DNA of 5,678 nt from NCBI GenBank assembly GCA_964568355.1, contig CAZMRK010000262.1, forward strand, positions 1 through 5,678. Reading direction: 5' to 3'. The position numbers were made by a program, and so were the translations under genes. This document shows, piece by piece, positions 5,448 to 5,678 of this stretch (within the stretch, counting starts at the first letter, position 1; each line of letters begins with the position of its first letter). The notes below the pieces were generated by a model. It was not told the origin of the DNA. It did no database searches and worked only from the letters and a program-made list of their open reading frames with translations. This stretch comes from JAJPJX01 sp964568355. GTDB lineage: Bacteria > Acidobacteriota > Terriglobia > Bryobacterales > Bryobacteraceae.

Positions 5448-5453
5448 TGTTTT
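5417..5453 (+). terminator. Possible weak terminator or attenuator before rpsD
   Basis: The right arm of the inverted repeat ends in CCCCC (5443-5447) and is followed at once by TGTTTT (5448-5453). A GC-rich stem followed by a T-rich tract resembles a Rho-independent terminator. However, the stem is interrupted, the loop is about 34 bases, and the T-tract is short and contains a G. Partial termination that lowers rpsD relative to rpsK is possible; full termination is unlikely unless rpsD has its own promoter, and I see no convincing -35/-10 pair in 5448-5510. Confidence 0.3.
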
Positions 5454-5510
5454 GGAAGCAGGACGAAGGCCGCAATCCGGCTGTAAACTGCACCTTTTGA
5501 ATAGGAAAGG

Positions 5511-5517
5511 TAAGGAG
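5511..5517 (+). promoter_or_regulatory. Strong Shine-Dalgarno of rpsD
   Basis: TAAGGAG is a near-perfect match to the anti-Shine-Dalgarno of 16S rRNA and lies 8 bases before a TTG start. It is the strongest ribosome site in the window. It decides the TTG at 5526 as the rpsD start, because no ATG or GTG in this frame sits at a suitable place near the S4 N-terminus. Confidence 0.85.
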
Positions 5518-5525
5518 AACGTAAC

Positions 5526-5678
5526 TTGGCAAGATACATCGGTCCCGTCTGCCGGCAATGCCGGCGCGAGGGCATGAAACTGTTCCTGAAAGGCGAACGC
5601 TGCCACAGCGAGAAGTGCGCCATCGAGAAGCGTAATTTTGTTCCCGGCCAGCACGGCAAGGATCGCAAAGCCAAACTG
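5526..5678 (+). CDS. rpsD: 30S ribosomal protein S4 (N-terminal part, partial)
   Basis: The first 51 codons are present and the window ends inside the gene; a full S4 is about 205-210 residues. S4 nucleates assembly of the 30S body by binding 16S rRNA, and it shapes accuracy together with S5. The sequence ARYIGPVCRQCRREGMKLF then GERCHSEKCAIEKR and VPGQHGK matches the zinc-type S4 N-terminus. C9, C12, C26 and C31 have the same positions as the zinc ligands of Thermus thermophilus S4. E. coli S4 lacks this site. The start is TTG, decoded as Met, with TAAGGAG 8 bases upstream. In E. coli S4 represses its own operon; the unusual 171-base leader here makes some control plausible but unproven. rpoA and rplQ would be expected downstream. 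Confidence 0.96.
   Translation, partial: MARYIGPVCRQCRREGMKLFLKGERCHSEKCAIEKRNFVPGQHGKDRKAKL

Noticed and set aside
5452..5487. Promoter for rpsD (TTGGAA at 5452-5457, TGTAAA at 5482-5487)
   Set aside because: Spacing is 24 bases, far from 16-18, and the -10 match is poor. No other convincing pair is seen in the gap.
5072..5674. Minus-strand open frame (200 codons) spanning the rpsK-rpsD gap
   Set aside because: Covers the ends of two real genes and the inverted repeat; no ribosome site or family resemblance. The openness follows from composition.
1..5678. CRISPR array, tRNA, rRNA, insertion sequence or phage gene
   Set aside because: No direct-repeat arrays, no RNA-gene hallmarks and no transposase or phage proteins; coding is continuous ribosomal cluster.

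Overview
The window is an uninterrupted stretch of the bacterial spc-alpha ribosomal protein cluster, all on the + strand. Gene order is rplR (3' end only), rpsE, rpmD, rplO, secY, adk, map, infA, rpmJ, rpsM, rpsK and rpsD (5' end only). The order secY-adk-map-infA-rpmJ-rpsM-rpsK is the one seen in Bacillus-type and many other non-enterobacterial genomes; enterobacteria lack adk, map and infA here. Keeping rpsD directly after rpsK is also common. Coding is GC-rich with strong C/G at third positions. Protein style (the SecY C-terminus, adenylate kinase with a Cys3Asp zinc lid, S4 with a four-cysteine zinc site, zinc-type L36) and G/C-rich repeat-like intergenic DNA would fit Acidobacteriota or a related soil phylum. 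That placement is an inference of moderate strength; nothing in the window fixes it.

Region by region: 1-1279 encodes 50S and 30S proteins L18 (tail), S5, L30 and L15, separated by 4 to 52 bases and mostly preceded by good Shine-Dalgarno sequences. 1302-2702 encodes SecY, the protein-conducting channel. 2748-4538 is a compact block, adk-map-infA-rpmJ, in which every junction is a 4-base stop/start overlap (ATGA, GTGA, ATGA), pointing to translational coupling. 4551-5354 encodes S13 and S11. 5355-5525 is the only sizeable gap (171 bases). 5526 to the end begins S4 from a TTG start with a very strong Shine-Dalgarno.

The genes serve protein synthesis and its first downstream steps: ribosome assembly (S5, S13, S11, S4, L15, L30, L36), initiation (IF-1), removal of the initiator methionine (Map), membrane insertion and export (SecY) and adenine nucleotide balance (Adk). 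All are intact apart from the two cut by the window edges.

No mobile element, CRISPR array, RNA gene or new multi-gene system is visible. The most interesting part is the rpsK-rpsD gap. Its left arm is a canonical four-tract G-quadruplex motif that also forms an inverted repeat with a C-rich right arm followed by a T-rich tract. It offers mutually exclusive folds just upstream of the gene for S4, which is an operon autoregulator in other bacteria. Secondary points are the coupled adk-map-infA-rpmJ block, a hairpin just before the GTG start of a divergent infA, and hairpins between rpsE and rpmD.
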